Positions 49,432 through 57,918 of a stretch of DNA of 64,000 nucleotides are shown one piece after another. Origin of the DNA: Cronobacter condimenti 1330 (GTDB lineage: Bacteria > Pseudomonadota > Gammaproteobacteria > Enterobacterales > Enterobacteriaceae); assembly GCF_001277255.1 (NCBI RefSeq), contig NZ_CP012264.1:3534001-3598000 (forward strand), written 5' to 3'. Position numbers and translations under genes: made by a program. How positions within the stretch are numbered: the first letter of the stretch is position 1; the number at the start of each line of letters is the position of its first letter. A model generated the notes under the pieces. It was not told the DNA's origin. It ran no database searches and saw only the letters and a program-made list of their open reading frames with translations.

Positions 49432-50025
49432 ATGCAGAAAGTTGTCCTCGCGACCGGCAATGCCGGTAAAGTGCGTGAACTCGCCTCATTGCTACGCGAG
49501 TTTGGGCTGGATATCGTGGCGCAGACCGAGCTTGGCGTCGACTCTGCCGACGAAACCGGGCTGACGTTTATCGAAAATGCCATCCTGAAAGCACGCCACG
49601 CCGCGCAGATCACCGGGCTTGCCGCTATTGCCGACGACTCGGGTCTTGCGGTCGACGCACTTGGCGGCGCGCCGGGCATCTATTCCGCACGCTACGCAGG
49701 GGCTGACGCAAGCGATCAGGAGAACCTGGAAAAGCTGCTGGAGGCGTTAAAAGACGTGCCGGATGCGCAACGCCAGGCGCAGTTTCACTGCGTGCTGGTC
49801 TATTTGCGTCACGCCGAAGACCCGACGCCGCTGGTCTTTCACGGTGCCTGGCCGGGCATGATTACCCGCGCGCCCGCAGGCCAGGGCGGCTTTGGCTACG
49901 ACCCGATTTTCTTTGTCCCTTCGGTGGGCAAAACCGCCGCCGAGCTGACGCGTGAAGAGAAAAGTGCGATTTCCCACCGCGGGCAGGCGCTGAAATTATT
50001 ACTGGAAGCAATGCGTAATGGCTGA
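49432..50025 (+). CDS. rdgB: dITP/XTP pyrophosphatase RdgB
   Basis: House-cleaning nucleotidase that hydrolyses dITP, dHAPTP and XTP to the monophosphates so they do not enter DNA. The 197-residue length equals E. coli. Substrate-binding VLATGNAGKVRELASLL is at the N-terminus, with ADDSGLAVDALGGAPGIYSARYAG, GFGYDPIFFVP and the C-terminal ISHRGQALKLL. The last codons overlap the hemW start by 8 nt. Confidence 0.96.
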   Translation: MQKVVLATGNAGKVRELASLLREFGLDIVAQTELGVDSADETGLTFIENAILKARHAAQITGLAAIADDSGLAVDALGGAPGIYSARYAGADASDQENLEKLLEALKDVPDAQRQAQFHCVLVYLRHAEDPTPLVFHGAWPGMITRAPAGQGGFGYDPIFFVPSVGKTAAELTREEKSAISHRGQALKLLLEAMRNG

Positions 50026-51154
50026 TTTGCCACCCTTAAGTTTGTATATCCACATCCCCTGGTGCGTGCAGAAGTGCCCCTATTGCGACTTCAACTCGCA
50101 CGCGCTGAAGGGAGAAGTGCCGCACGACGATTATGTTCAGCATCTGTTAAGCGATCTGGATAACGACGCACCGTGGGCGCAGGGCCGCGAGGTAAAGACG
50201 ATTTTCATCGGCGGCGGTACACCAAGTCTGCTTTCCGGCCCCGCGATGCAAACGCTGCTGGACGGTGTACGCGCGCGCCTGAACCTTGCGGCGGATGCGG
50301 AAATCACCATGGAAGCGAACCCCGGCACCGTGGAAGCTGACCGCTTCGTGGAGTACCAGCGCGCGGGCGTGAACCGTATTTCTATCGGCGTGCAGAGTTT
50401 TAGCGAGCCTAAGCTTAACCGTCTTGGCCGTATTCATGGGCCGGAAGAAGCAAAGCGCGCGGCACGCCTGGCAAGCGGCCTTGGGCTTCGCAGTTTTAAC
50501 CTGGATTTGATGCACGGCTTACCGGATCAGTCGCTCGAAGAAGCGCTGGATGATTTGCGCCAGGCGATTGCGCTGAACCCACCGCACCTGTCGTGGTATC
50601 AGCTGACTATCGAGCCAAATACGCTGTTTGGCTCGCGCCCGCCGGTGCTTCCGGACGACGACGCGCTGTGGGATATCTTTGAGCAAGGACATGAGCTGCT
50701 CACCGCTGCGGGCTATGAGCAGTATGAAACCTCGGCCTATGCCAAACCGGGCTATCAATGTCAGCACAACCTGAATTACTGGCGCTTCGGGGATTATCTC
50801 GGCATCGGCTGTGGCGCCCACGGCAAGGTGACGTTCCCGGACGGACGCATTGTACGTACCGCCAAAACCCGTCACCCACGCGGCTATATGACCGGTAGCT
50901 ATCTGGATAAGCAGCACGACGTCGAGACGCAGGATAAGCCGTTCGAGTTTTTCATGAACCGCTTTCGTCTGCTGGAGCCCGCGCCACGCGCCGAATTTCA
51001 CCGTTATACCGGGCTTGAAGAGACGGCGGTCCGCGCACAGCTGGATGAAGCTATCGCAATGAATTATCTGGTGGAATCACCTGAATACTGGCAGATAACC
51101 GAGCACGGCAAGCTGTTTCTGAACTCGCTGCTGGAACTGTTTTTAGCGCAGTAG
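50018..51154 (+). CDS. hemW: heme chaperone HemW
   Basis: Radical SAM-family protein that binds heme and delivers it to respiratory enzymes; formerly taken for an oxygen-independent coproporphyrinogen oxidase. 378 residues, as in E. coli. The Fe-S motif is CVQKCPYCDFNSH (CxxxCxxC), followed by IGGGTPSLLS and MEANPGTVE. The C-terminal HemW-type domain is complete. It ends the yggS-hemW run. In K-12 yggM and ansB follow; here ftsP comes next after a gene-free gap. Confidence 0.95.
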   Translation: MADLPPLSLYIHIPWCVQKCPYCDFNSHALKGEVPHDDYVQHLLSDLDNDAPWAQGREVKTIFIGGGTPSLLSGPAMQTLLDGVRARLNLAADAEITMEANPGTVEADRFVEYQRAGVNRISIGVQSFSEPKLNRLGRIHGPEEAKRAARLASGLGLRSFNLDLMHGLPDQSLEEALDDLRQAIALNPPHLSWYQLTIEPNTLFGSRPPVLPDDDALWDIFEQGHELLTAAGYEQYETSAYAKPGYQCQHNLNYWRFGDYLGIGCGAHGKVTFPDGRIVRTAKTRHPRGYMTGSYLDKQHDVETQDKPFEFFMNRFRLLEPAPRAEFHRYTGLEETAVRAQLDEAIAMNYLVESPEYWQITEHGKLFLNSLLELFLAQ

Positions 51155-51455
51155 CGGGCGCCATGCGGCGAGGTTAACGGCCATTACCCGCCGCTGGTGT
51201 AGAGGGAATGCGCGACCTCAGCGCCAGAGATTTCTGAAGCTTCTTTCCCGTTTTCTATCATCGTGCTGACCGCCATTTTTGATGGCTGACAGGATAGCGG
51301 GATGAAAACTATCGCCTCCTGTGCCCCACCCGTAACCCCCTGAAGAACGCCTGTTATGCCCCGCAGGCCACTTACGAGAACCGCCATTTCGCCAGGTCGA
51401 GGCCGGACGGTGATGCTGGCTGAACTTCAGCGGTTGCTGCCCTCACCCCGGCCAC
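51155..51455. other. gene-free junction between hemW and ftsP
   Basis: About 300 nt with no supported gene. A 67-codon open frame on the minus strand (51184-51387) lacks a Shine-Dalgarno and recognisable similarity. Since K-12 has many genes between hemW and ftsP, this looks like a rearrangement or deletion scar. Confidence 0.5.
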
Positions 51456-51486
51456 AAAAAAAGCCGCTTTGCAGCGGCTTTTTCCA
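51456..51486. terminator. bidirectional terminator before the ftsP 3' end
   Basis: AAAAGCCGCT-TTGC-AGCGGCTTTT hairpin (51460-51483) with long A and T flanks on both sides, 15 nt past the ftsP stop on the minus strand. It is too far from hemW to be sure it serves that gene. Confidence 0.85.
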
Positions 51487-51500
51487 TGGGTCTCGACGCA

Positions 51501-52913
51501 TCAGGGCGCAGGGTTCACTACCATCTGGCCGACCGAACCGCGGTCGGCCATCTCCAGCGTCTGGCTCGAATAGAGGAACGGGAAATGCTCCCATGACGGC
51601 TGGCTGAAATACACCAGCAGCTCCACCTGACCATCCACCCAGACCGTGTCCTTCCAGCCGCGATCTTCCGGGAACGGCGCGGCGCCATTGACGCTGCGGA
51701 TAAGAAAACTCACGCCTTCGATATGAAACGACTGCGGCATATCCGAACGCACCGTCCAGCGCTCCCACGCGCCCTGCTGCGTCTGGACATCGGTTCGCTT
51801 GATATCCCACAGCTGCCCGTTAATGCCCGGATCGTCGCTAAGCGTAATGTCACGGCTGCGCACCGGCGCGCCATTGATTATCTCATCCGGCAGCAGGCGC
51901 ATCGGCAGGTTATCGGTCACCAGCGGCAACAGCCCGGTCGGGCGCAACGTCAGCACCAGTGTGGAGATAAGAATACTCGACGGCTCAAAAATACCGCGGA
52001 TACGGTCCATAATTGATGCTGCTTCGCCGCAGGTGATAGAGACTTCGTCGCCGTTAGTCATGTCGATAAGCACTTCGCGACGCTCACCCGGCGCCAGCGC
52101 CAGCTGTTTGACCGAAACCGGCGCAGGCAGAAAGCCCTGATCGCCTGCGATCACATGCAACGGGCGGCCATCGCTCATCTGCAACTGGTAGCGCCGCGCG
52201 TTTGAAGCATTCAGCAAACGCAGGCGAACCCAGCCGCGCGACACTTCCACATACGGGCTCTGCGCGCCGTTGACCAGCAGCGTATCACCGACAAACCCGC
52301 CGCTGCCCGGCTCGCTGTATTCCGGCGTGCCAAAGTTATCAAGGCGTTTGTCTTGAATGATTATCGGGAAATCGTCCACGCCGTAGTGGTTCGGCACCGG
52401 CATCGCTTTGCTGACGGCATCCTCCACCAGCCACATACCGGCAAGGCCGTTGTAGACCTGCGGCCCGGTGCGGTTGGGGGTATTGGCGTGATACCAGAGC
52501 GTGGCGGCAGACTGGCGAACCGGCAGTACCGGGGCCCAGTCGGCGCCAGGCGACATCATGCGCGGCGCACCGCCCATCAGCGGCCCCGGCACCTGTAGCC
52601 CACTGACCGTCATCGCAACGTTTTCCTGGAGGCGGTTGCTGTAGATGAGTTTAACGTCGTCGCCGCTCCAGACGCGGATAGTCGGCCCCATGTAGCGGCC
52701 GTTGAATCCCCAGACCTGAGCGCGAGTACCCGGCGCAAAAGACCAGTGGGCACGGGAGAGCGTCAGAAACAGCGGCTGGCCGCGGCGCGACTCGAGTAGC
52801 GGCGGCACCGGCAGCGCCTGCTGCTGACCCGCGGCGTGTGCCCTCAGCGGCACCGCGCCCGCGCAGAGCGCAACGCCCGATGCCTGAATAAACTGACGCC
52901 GACTGAGTGACAT
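51501..52913 (-). CDS. ftsP: cell division protein FtsP (SufI)
   Basis: Periplasmic multicopper-oxidase-like protein that stabilises the divisome under stress; it lacks the copper ligands and has no oxidase activity. 470 residues, as in E. coli. The twin-arginine signal MSLSRRQFIQASGVALCAGA directs folded export by Tat. Three cupredoxin domains follow (FNGRYMGPTIRVWSGDDV, TLWYHANTPNRTGPQVYNGL, the C-terminal SFHIEGVSFLIRSVNG). It lies 48 nt downstream of plsC on the same strand, a conserved pair. Confidence 0.95.
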   Translation of the reverse strand: MSLSRRQFIQASGVALCAGAVPLRAHAAGQQQALPVPPLLESRRGQPLFLTLSRAHWSFAPGTRAQVWGFNGRYMGPTIRVWSGDDVKLIYSNRLQENVAMTVSGLQVPGPLMGGAPRMMSPGADWAPVLPVRQSAATLWYHANTPNRTGPQVYNGLAGMWLVEDAVSKAMPVPNHYGVDDFPIIIQDKRLDNFGTPEYSEPGSGGFVGDTLLVNGAQSPYVEVSRGWVRLRLLNASNARRYQLQMSDGRPLHVIAGDQGFLPAPVSVKQLALAPGERREVLIDMTNGDEVSITCGEAASIMDRIRGIFEPSSILISTLVLTLRPTGLLPLVTDNLPMRLLPDEIINGAPVRSRDITLSDDPGINGQLWDIKRTDVQTQQGAWERWTVRSDMPQSFHIEGVSFLIRSVNGAAPFPEDRGWKDTVWVDGQVELLVYFSQPSWEHFPFLYSSQTLEMADRGSVGQMVVNPAP

Positions 52914-52961
52914 AATGGCTCCATGAAAACGGGTAATGAATGACGGCGAACGCCGTCAGTC

Positions 52962-53699
52962 TTAGATCTTGCCGGCCGCTTCGCGCTCGGCCACTTCTTT
53001 ATCCAGCAGAGCGATTTTCTCTTCCATCAGCTGGCGGCAGTGGGCGGCAAGTTCCCGTACCTGTTCTTTTCCCCAACCCTGGGTGTCGACAGGCGGTAAC
53101 ATTTCGACGATGACCAGACCGTTTTTCCACCGGTTGAGCTTGATTTTACCATGGGTATTTGAAACACAGATCGGAATTATCGGCACGCCCGCCGCGATAG
53201 CGGCGTGAAACGCGCCGGTTTTAAACGGCATCAGGCCGCGCCCGCGGCTGCGGGTTCCTTCCGGGAACATCCAGATGGAAATGTCACGCTTGCGAAACTG
53301 GTTCACGACTTCAGCAATGGTGCCGTGGGCTTTGCTGCGGTTGTTGCGGTCGATAAGCAGGTTACCGGTCAGCCAGTAAAGCTGGCCGAAAAACGGGATC
53401 CAAATCAGGCTTTTTTTGCCCACGGTCACGGTCGGCGGCTGAACGATACTGGACGCCGTCACCATGTCGTAATTGTTCTGGTGGTTGGCGATATAAATAG
53501 CGTTGCCGTAGTTTTCGGCCCCTTGCGGTTTACGCAGTTCTACCTTCAGGCCGAACAGCGGCGCGAGGCGGCCGAACATATGGCCAAACGTTGCCACGTG
53601 GCGCGGGTTGCGCGGGCTAAACAGGCACCAGATGCAGCCAAGAATTGAAACAATAAGACTGTAGAGAACAACAAGAATCATTCGAACGATCGATAACAT
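52962..53699 (-). CDS. plsC: 1-acyl-sn-glycerol-3-phosphate acyltransferase PlsC
   Basis: Inner-membrane enzyme that adds the second acyl chain to lysophosphatidic acid, giving phosphatidic acid. The 245-residue length equals E. coli. It has an N-terminal membrane helix, catalytic motif NHQNNYD (HX4D), GNLLIDRNNR, the third motif FPEGTRSRGRG and PIIPICVS. ATG 53699 has GAGG 6-7 nt upstream; ATG 53756 would add 19 unmatched residues. It lies between parC and ftsP, as in K-12. Confidence 0.96.
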   Translation of the reverse strand: MLSIVRMILVVLYSLIVSILGCIWCLFSPRNPRHVATFGHMFGRLAPLFGLKVELRKPQGAENYGNAIYIANHQNNYDMVTASSIVQPPTVTVGKKSLIWIPFFGQLYWLTGNLLIDRNNRSKAHGTIAEVVNQFRKRDISIWMFPEGTRSRGRGLMPFKTGAFHAAIAAGVPIIPICVSNTHGKIKLNRWKNGLVIVEMLPPVDTQGWGKEQVRELAAHCRQLMEEKIALLDKEVAEREAAGKI

Positions 53700-53937
53700 A
53701 ACTACCTCTGAAGCCGCAGCCGCGGAACAGTATAACGGCTTTAACGGAAAACACACCGCTCACGGTCAGGCATCCCTAGCGGCTCATCATGTTGAGCAGA
53801 CTCAAACACTTATTTTTATGCGTCACGCGCAAACAAACAATGGCGTGGGCGGGAAAATTACGCAAGCGAGGCCGCCACGCCTCCTGTTGAAACTCACAGA
53901 AAACGCGGCGTCAAAGCCTTCAGGCGGGTGCCGGGAA

Positions 53938-56208
53938 TTACGCCTCGCTGTCGTCCGCTTTCGGGCGCGACGGTGCGTCCACCTCGACGCTGTCGATACG
54001 TTGCAGGCCACGCATCAGCGTACCGCGACGACCGCGTTCGCCATGCACTTTTTGCAGCTCTTCCGGGCGCAGTTTGATTTTGCGTTTACCGACGTGCAGC
54101 GTCACGGTGCTCTGCGGCGGCAGGATGGTGAGATAAGCGAGCTTATCGTCGCCTTTCGCGGCATCGGCGGATGGAATGGAGATAATTTTATTGCCTTTCC
54201 CTTTTGAGAGCTGCGGCAGATCGGCTACCGGGAACATCAGCATACGTCCCGCCGCCGTAATAGCGAGCAGCATATCGTCGTCATGCTCGATTTCCAGCGG
54301 CTTCAGCACATGCGCGTTTTCTGGCAGCGTAATCAGCGCTTTACCAGCGCGGTTGCGCGCCACCAGATCGTTGAAGGTACAGACGAAGCCATAGCCCGCG
54401 TCAGAGGCCATGAGCAGCTTTTGCTCCTCGCCCGTCATCAGCATATGTTCCACCACCGCGCCCGGCGGCAGCGTCAGCTTACCGGTCAGCGGCTCGCCCT
54501 GCCCGCGCGCTGAGGGCAGCGAGACGGGATCAAGCGCATAGCTGCGGCCCGTGGAGTCGATGAACACCACCGGCTGGTTGCTCTTGCCCTTCGCCGACGA
54601 GAGCCAGCTGTCGCCGGCTTTGTAGCTTAACGCTTTCGCGTCGATGTCGTGGCCTTTCGCGCTGCGTACCCAGCCCATCTGGGAAAGAACGATAGTCACC
54701 GGCTCGGACGGCAGCATGTCGTGCTCGCTCATCGCTTTGGCTTCTTCGCGCTCATGCAGTGGCGAGCGGCGATCGTCGCCGTACGCGTCGGCATCCGCCT
54801 GGATCTCTTTTTTCAGCAGAGTATTCATTTTGCGCTCGGAAGCGAGAATGCCCTGGAGTTGATCGCGTTCTTTTGCCAGATCGCTCTGTTCGCCGCGGAT
54901 TTTCATCTCTTCAAGCTTCGCCAGGTGGCGGAGTTTGAGTTCGAGAATAGCTTCGGCCTGCGTCTCGCTGATGCCGAAACGGCTCATCAACACCGGCTTC
55001 GGCTCATCTTCCCGACGGATGATTTCAATGACTTCGTCGATGTTGAGAAACGCCACCAGCAAACCTTCGAGGATATGCAGGCGCTTAAGCACTTTCTCCA
55101 GACGATAATTAAGGCGACGGCGCACCGTATCACGGCGGAACGCCAGCCATTCGGTGAGGATCTCCAGCAGGTTTTTCACCGCCGGGCGGCCATCAAGCCC
55201 AATCATGTTGAGGTTGATGCGATAGCTTTTTTCCAGATCGGTCGTCGCGAACAGGTGGTTCATCACCTGATCCATATCCACGCGGTTGGAGCGCGGCACG
55301 ATAACCAGACGCGTCGGGTTTTCGTGATCTGACTCATCACGCAGATCGTCGACCATCGGCAGCTTTTTAGCACGCATCTGGTTGGCGATTTGCTCCAGCA
55401 CGCGGGCGCCGGAAACCTGATGCGGCAGCGCAGAAATAACCACCGCGCCATCTTCTTTTTTCCAGACGGCGCGCATACGCACCGAGCCGCGACCGCTCTG
55501 GTAAATTTTGCGGATTTCCGCACGGGACGTGATGATTTCCGCTTCGGTCGGGTAATCCGGGCCCTGCACGATATCCAGCAGCTCATCAAGCGTAGTTTTC
55601 GGCTGGTCTATCAGGCTCACGGCCGCTTTGGCGACTTCTCGCAGGTTGTGCGGCGGAATATCTGTCGCCATACCCACCGCGATGCCCGTCGTCCCGTTCA
55701 GGAGGATATTCGGCAGGCGCGCCGGCAGCATTTTCGGCTCGTTCAGCGTGCCATCAAAGTTCGGCACGTAATCGACCGTGCCCTGTCCGAGTTCGCCCAG
55801 CAGCACTTCAGCGTATTTGGAAAGACGCGATTCGGTGTAACGCATCGCCGCGAAGGATTTCGGATCGTCCGGCGCGCCCCAGTTCCCCTGCCCGTCCACG
55901 AGCGGATAACGGTACGAGAAGGGCTGCGCCATCAACACCATCGCCTCATAGCAGGCGCTGTCGCCGTGCGGGTGGTATTTACCCAGCACATCGCCCACGG
56001 TACGGGCCGATTTTTTGAATTTGGCGCTGGCGTTCAGTCCCAGTTCCGACATGGCATAGACGATGCGGCGCTGAACAGGCTTAAGCCCGTCGCCGATAAA
56101 CGGCAGCGCGCGGTCCATGATGACGTACATGGAATAGTTCAGATAGGCGTTTTCAGTGAATTCATGCAGCGCAAGACGCTCTGCACCATCATGAGTTATA
56201 TCACTCAT
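53938..56208 (-). CDS. parC: DNA topoisomerase IV subunit A ParC
   Basis: Catalytic A subunit of topoisomerase IV, which unlinks daughter chromosomes. It has 756 residues against 752 in E. coli, with about four extra residues at the N-terminus (MSDITHDGAERL). The active-site tyrosine lies in MRYTESRLS. The quinolone-determining stretch GKYHPHGDSACYEAM has the wild-type Ser and Glu, so no classical ParC resistance change is visible. The C-terminal beta-pinwheel ends with a Ser/Asp/Glu tail. It is followed by plsC and ftsP on the same strand. Confidence 0.97.
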   Translation of the reverse strand: MSDITHDGAERLALHEFTENAYLNYSMYVIMDRALPFIGDGLKPVQRRIVYAMSELGLNASAKFKKSARTVGDVLGKYHPHGDSACYEAMVLMAQPFSYRYPLVDGQGNWGAPDDPKSFAAMRYTESRLSKYAEVLLGELGQGTVDYVPNFDGTLNEPKMLPARLPNILLNGTTGIAVGMATDIPPHNLREVAKAAVSLIDQPKTTLDELLDIVQGPDYPTEAEIITSRAEIRKIYQSGRGSVRMRAVWKKEDGAVVISALPHQVSGARVLEQIANQMRAKKLPMVDDLRDESDHENPTRLVIVPRSNRVDMDQVMNHLFATTDLEKSYRINLNMIGLDGRPAVKNLLEILTEWLAFRRDTVRRRLNYRLEKVLKRLHILEGLLVAFLNIDEVIEIIRREDEPKPVLMSRFGISETQAEAILELKLRHLAKLEEMKIRGEQSDLAKERDQLQGILASERKMNTLLKKEIQADADAYGDDRRSPLHEREEAKAMSEHDMLPSEPVTIVLSQMGWVRSAKGHDIDAKALSYKAGDSWLSSAKGKSNQPVVFIDSTGRSYALDPVSLPSARGQGEPLTGKLTLPPGAVVEHMLMTGEEQKLLMASDAGYGFVCTFNDLVARNRAGKALITLPENAHVLKPLEIEHDDDMLLAITAAGRMLMFPVADLPQLSKGKGNKIISIPSADAAKGDDKLAYLTILPPQSTVTLHVGKRKIKLRPEELQKVHGERGRRGTLMRGLQRIDSVEVDAPSRPKADDSEA

Positions 56209-56496
56209 TAATACATTTCCTCAGACCGTGGCGTTGTCTTTACACGCATCAATCCCTGCCGGAGGCGGCAGATGTTTGCCGCGATAGTACCTTATCCCGC
56301 CCCTTTCTGTCACAGCGTTGTATAAACGATCAGCCTTTTTTCACGGCAGTGGCGGGGCGTGCGAAGTTATCGCACAGATTCGTGACTGGTATAACAAATA
56401 CTAAAATTGGTAAACAGAGAGACAAATACCGTAATAGGCATTCCCGGATTCCCCTCCCAATAATAAATCTGATGAATTTCACACCGGAGAAGCAAC

Positions 56497-57918
56497 ATGG
56501 ATAACAGACTTTCCGTCAGTGAAAAGCTCGGTTTTGGGATGGGGGACGCGGCGTGTGGCATCGTCTACTCCTCAGTTACCATGTTTTTAACCTGGTTTTA
56601 CACCGATATTTACGGCCTGCCGGCCGCCGCCGTAGGGGTAATGTTTTTGGTGACCCGCGTGCTTGACGCCATTATCGATCCGCTCACCGGCCTGCTGGCC
56701 GACCGCACCCGAACGCGCTGGGGTCATTTCCGCCCCTGGCTTATCTGGTTTGCGGTGCCCTATGCCGTCATCGCCGTGCTTACCTATACCACGCCCGATT
56801 TCGGTGCCACCGGCAAGCTGGTCTACGCCTGGGTGACCTATTCCCTGCTGATGCTGTTTTATACGCTCATTAACATCCCCTACTGCGCGCTCGGTGGCGT
56901 TATCACAACGGATGAGAAAGACCGGCTTTCAGCGCAGGCGTATCGCTTTACGATTTCGTCGCTCGCGGGTCTGCTGGTTTCGGTCGGTACGCTGTGGCTG
57001 GTGGAGTTACTCGGCAACGGTAATACCCAGAAGGGCTATCAACTTACGATGGCCGTGATGGGGGCTATTGCTATAGTAATGCTGGTGTTCTGTTTTCTTT
57101 CGACCAAAGAGCGCGTGCAGCCGCAGAATGAGCAGAGCGACGTGAAGCGTGACCTGCGCGAACTGTTCGCTAACGATCAGTGGATTGTGGTCGCTGTCAT
57201 TACTTTTTTTTCCAGCATGGCGGGCGTCATGCGTAACGCCGCGACGCTCTATTACGCCACCTATCTGATGCTCGGGCCAGATACCAGCGCCGCGCTGGGT
57301 ACGACCATGAAGTCAGCGTTTATCACCACAAGCGTCGTCGGCACGATTATCGGTGCAATGCTCGCAGGCGGGCTTGCCAAACGCTACCGCGCCACCACGC
57401 TGTTTAAGAACATCAACCTTTTGCTGGTTTTTATCGGCGTGGTGATGTTTTTCATTCCGCCCACCTGGCTTGCCGTGGTGTTCCCGCTCTATTTTCTGGT
57501 GGGCATGTTCCATCAGATGTACCAGCCATTTAAGTGGAACATGATGGCTAACGCCGCCGACTACGGCGAATGGAAAACCGGACGGCGCATCACCGGGCTG
57601 TCGTTTTCCGGCAATTTGTTCGCGCTGAAACTGGGCATGGCCGTTGCCGGCGCGCTGGTCGGTTTTTCGCTCGGCTGGTTTGGTTACGTGCCAGGAGCCG
57701 TTACCCAGACGCCACTCGCCACGACCGGCATTATCGGCCTGTTAACCCTCGGCCCCTCAGTCTCTTATCTGATCCTCTGGTGGCTTGCGCGCTTCTATAA
57801 ACTGGATGACGCGATGATGACGCGCATTCAAACGGATCTGGCCACGCGCAAAGCCACACAGCGCCGCGCCCATGAGGCGGACGACCTCGCGCTTCATCCA
57901 CACGTTAAGGAGGCATGA
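56497..57918 (+). CDS. GPH-family pentoside/glycoside:cation symporter
   Basis: Twelve-helix transporter of the glycoside-pentoside-hexuronide family (YagG/XynP-like), 473 residues. N-terminal signature LSVSEKLGFGMGDAACGIVY, the cation-site helix VLDAIIDPLTGLLADRTRTRWGHFRPWL, and NIPYCALGGVIT are present; WNMMANAADYGEWKTGRR is in the C-terminal half. It probably imports xylosides or xylo-oligosaccharides with Na+ or H+, inferred from the partner gene. AAGCAAC-type weak spacing follows a GGAG about 9 nt upstream of the ATG. The stop overlaps the next gene's ATG (ATGA), so it is one operon. No regulator is adjacent. Confidence 0.9.
   Translation: MDNRLSVSEKLGFGMGDAACGIVYSSVTMFLTWFYTDIYGLPAAAVGVMFLVTRVLDAIIDPLTGLLADRTRTRWGHFRPWLIWFAVPYAVIAVLTYTTPDFGATGKLVYAWVTYSLLMLFYTLINIPYCALGGVITTDEKDRLSAQAYRFTISSLAGLLVSVGTLWLVELLGNGNTQKGYQLTMAVMGAIAIVMLVFCFLSTKERVQPQNEQSDVKRDLRELFANDQWIVVAVITFFSSMAGVMRNAATLYYATYLMLGPDTSAALGTTMKSAFITTSVVGTIIGAMLAGGLAKRYRATTLFKNINLLLVFIGVVMFFIPPTWLAVVFPLYFLVGMFHQMYQPFKWNMMANAADYGEWKTGRRITGLSFSGNLFALKLGMAVAGALVGFSLGWFGYVPGAVTQTPLATTGIIGLLTLGPSVSYLILWWLARFYKLDDAMMTRIQTDLATRKATQRRAHEADDLALHPHVKEA

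Noticed and set aside
51184..51387. 67-codon minus-strand frame after hemW
   Set aside because: No ribosome binding site, no recognisable domain, and it sits in what looks like a rearrangement scar.
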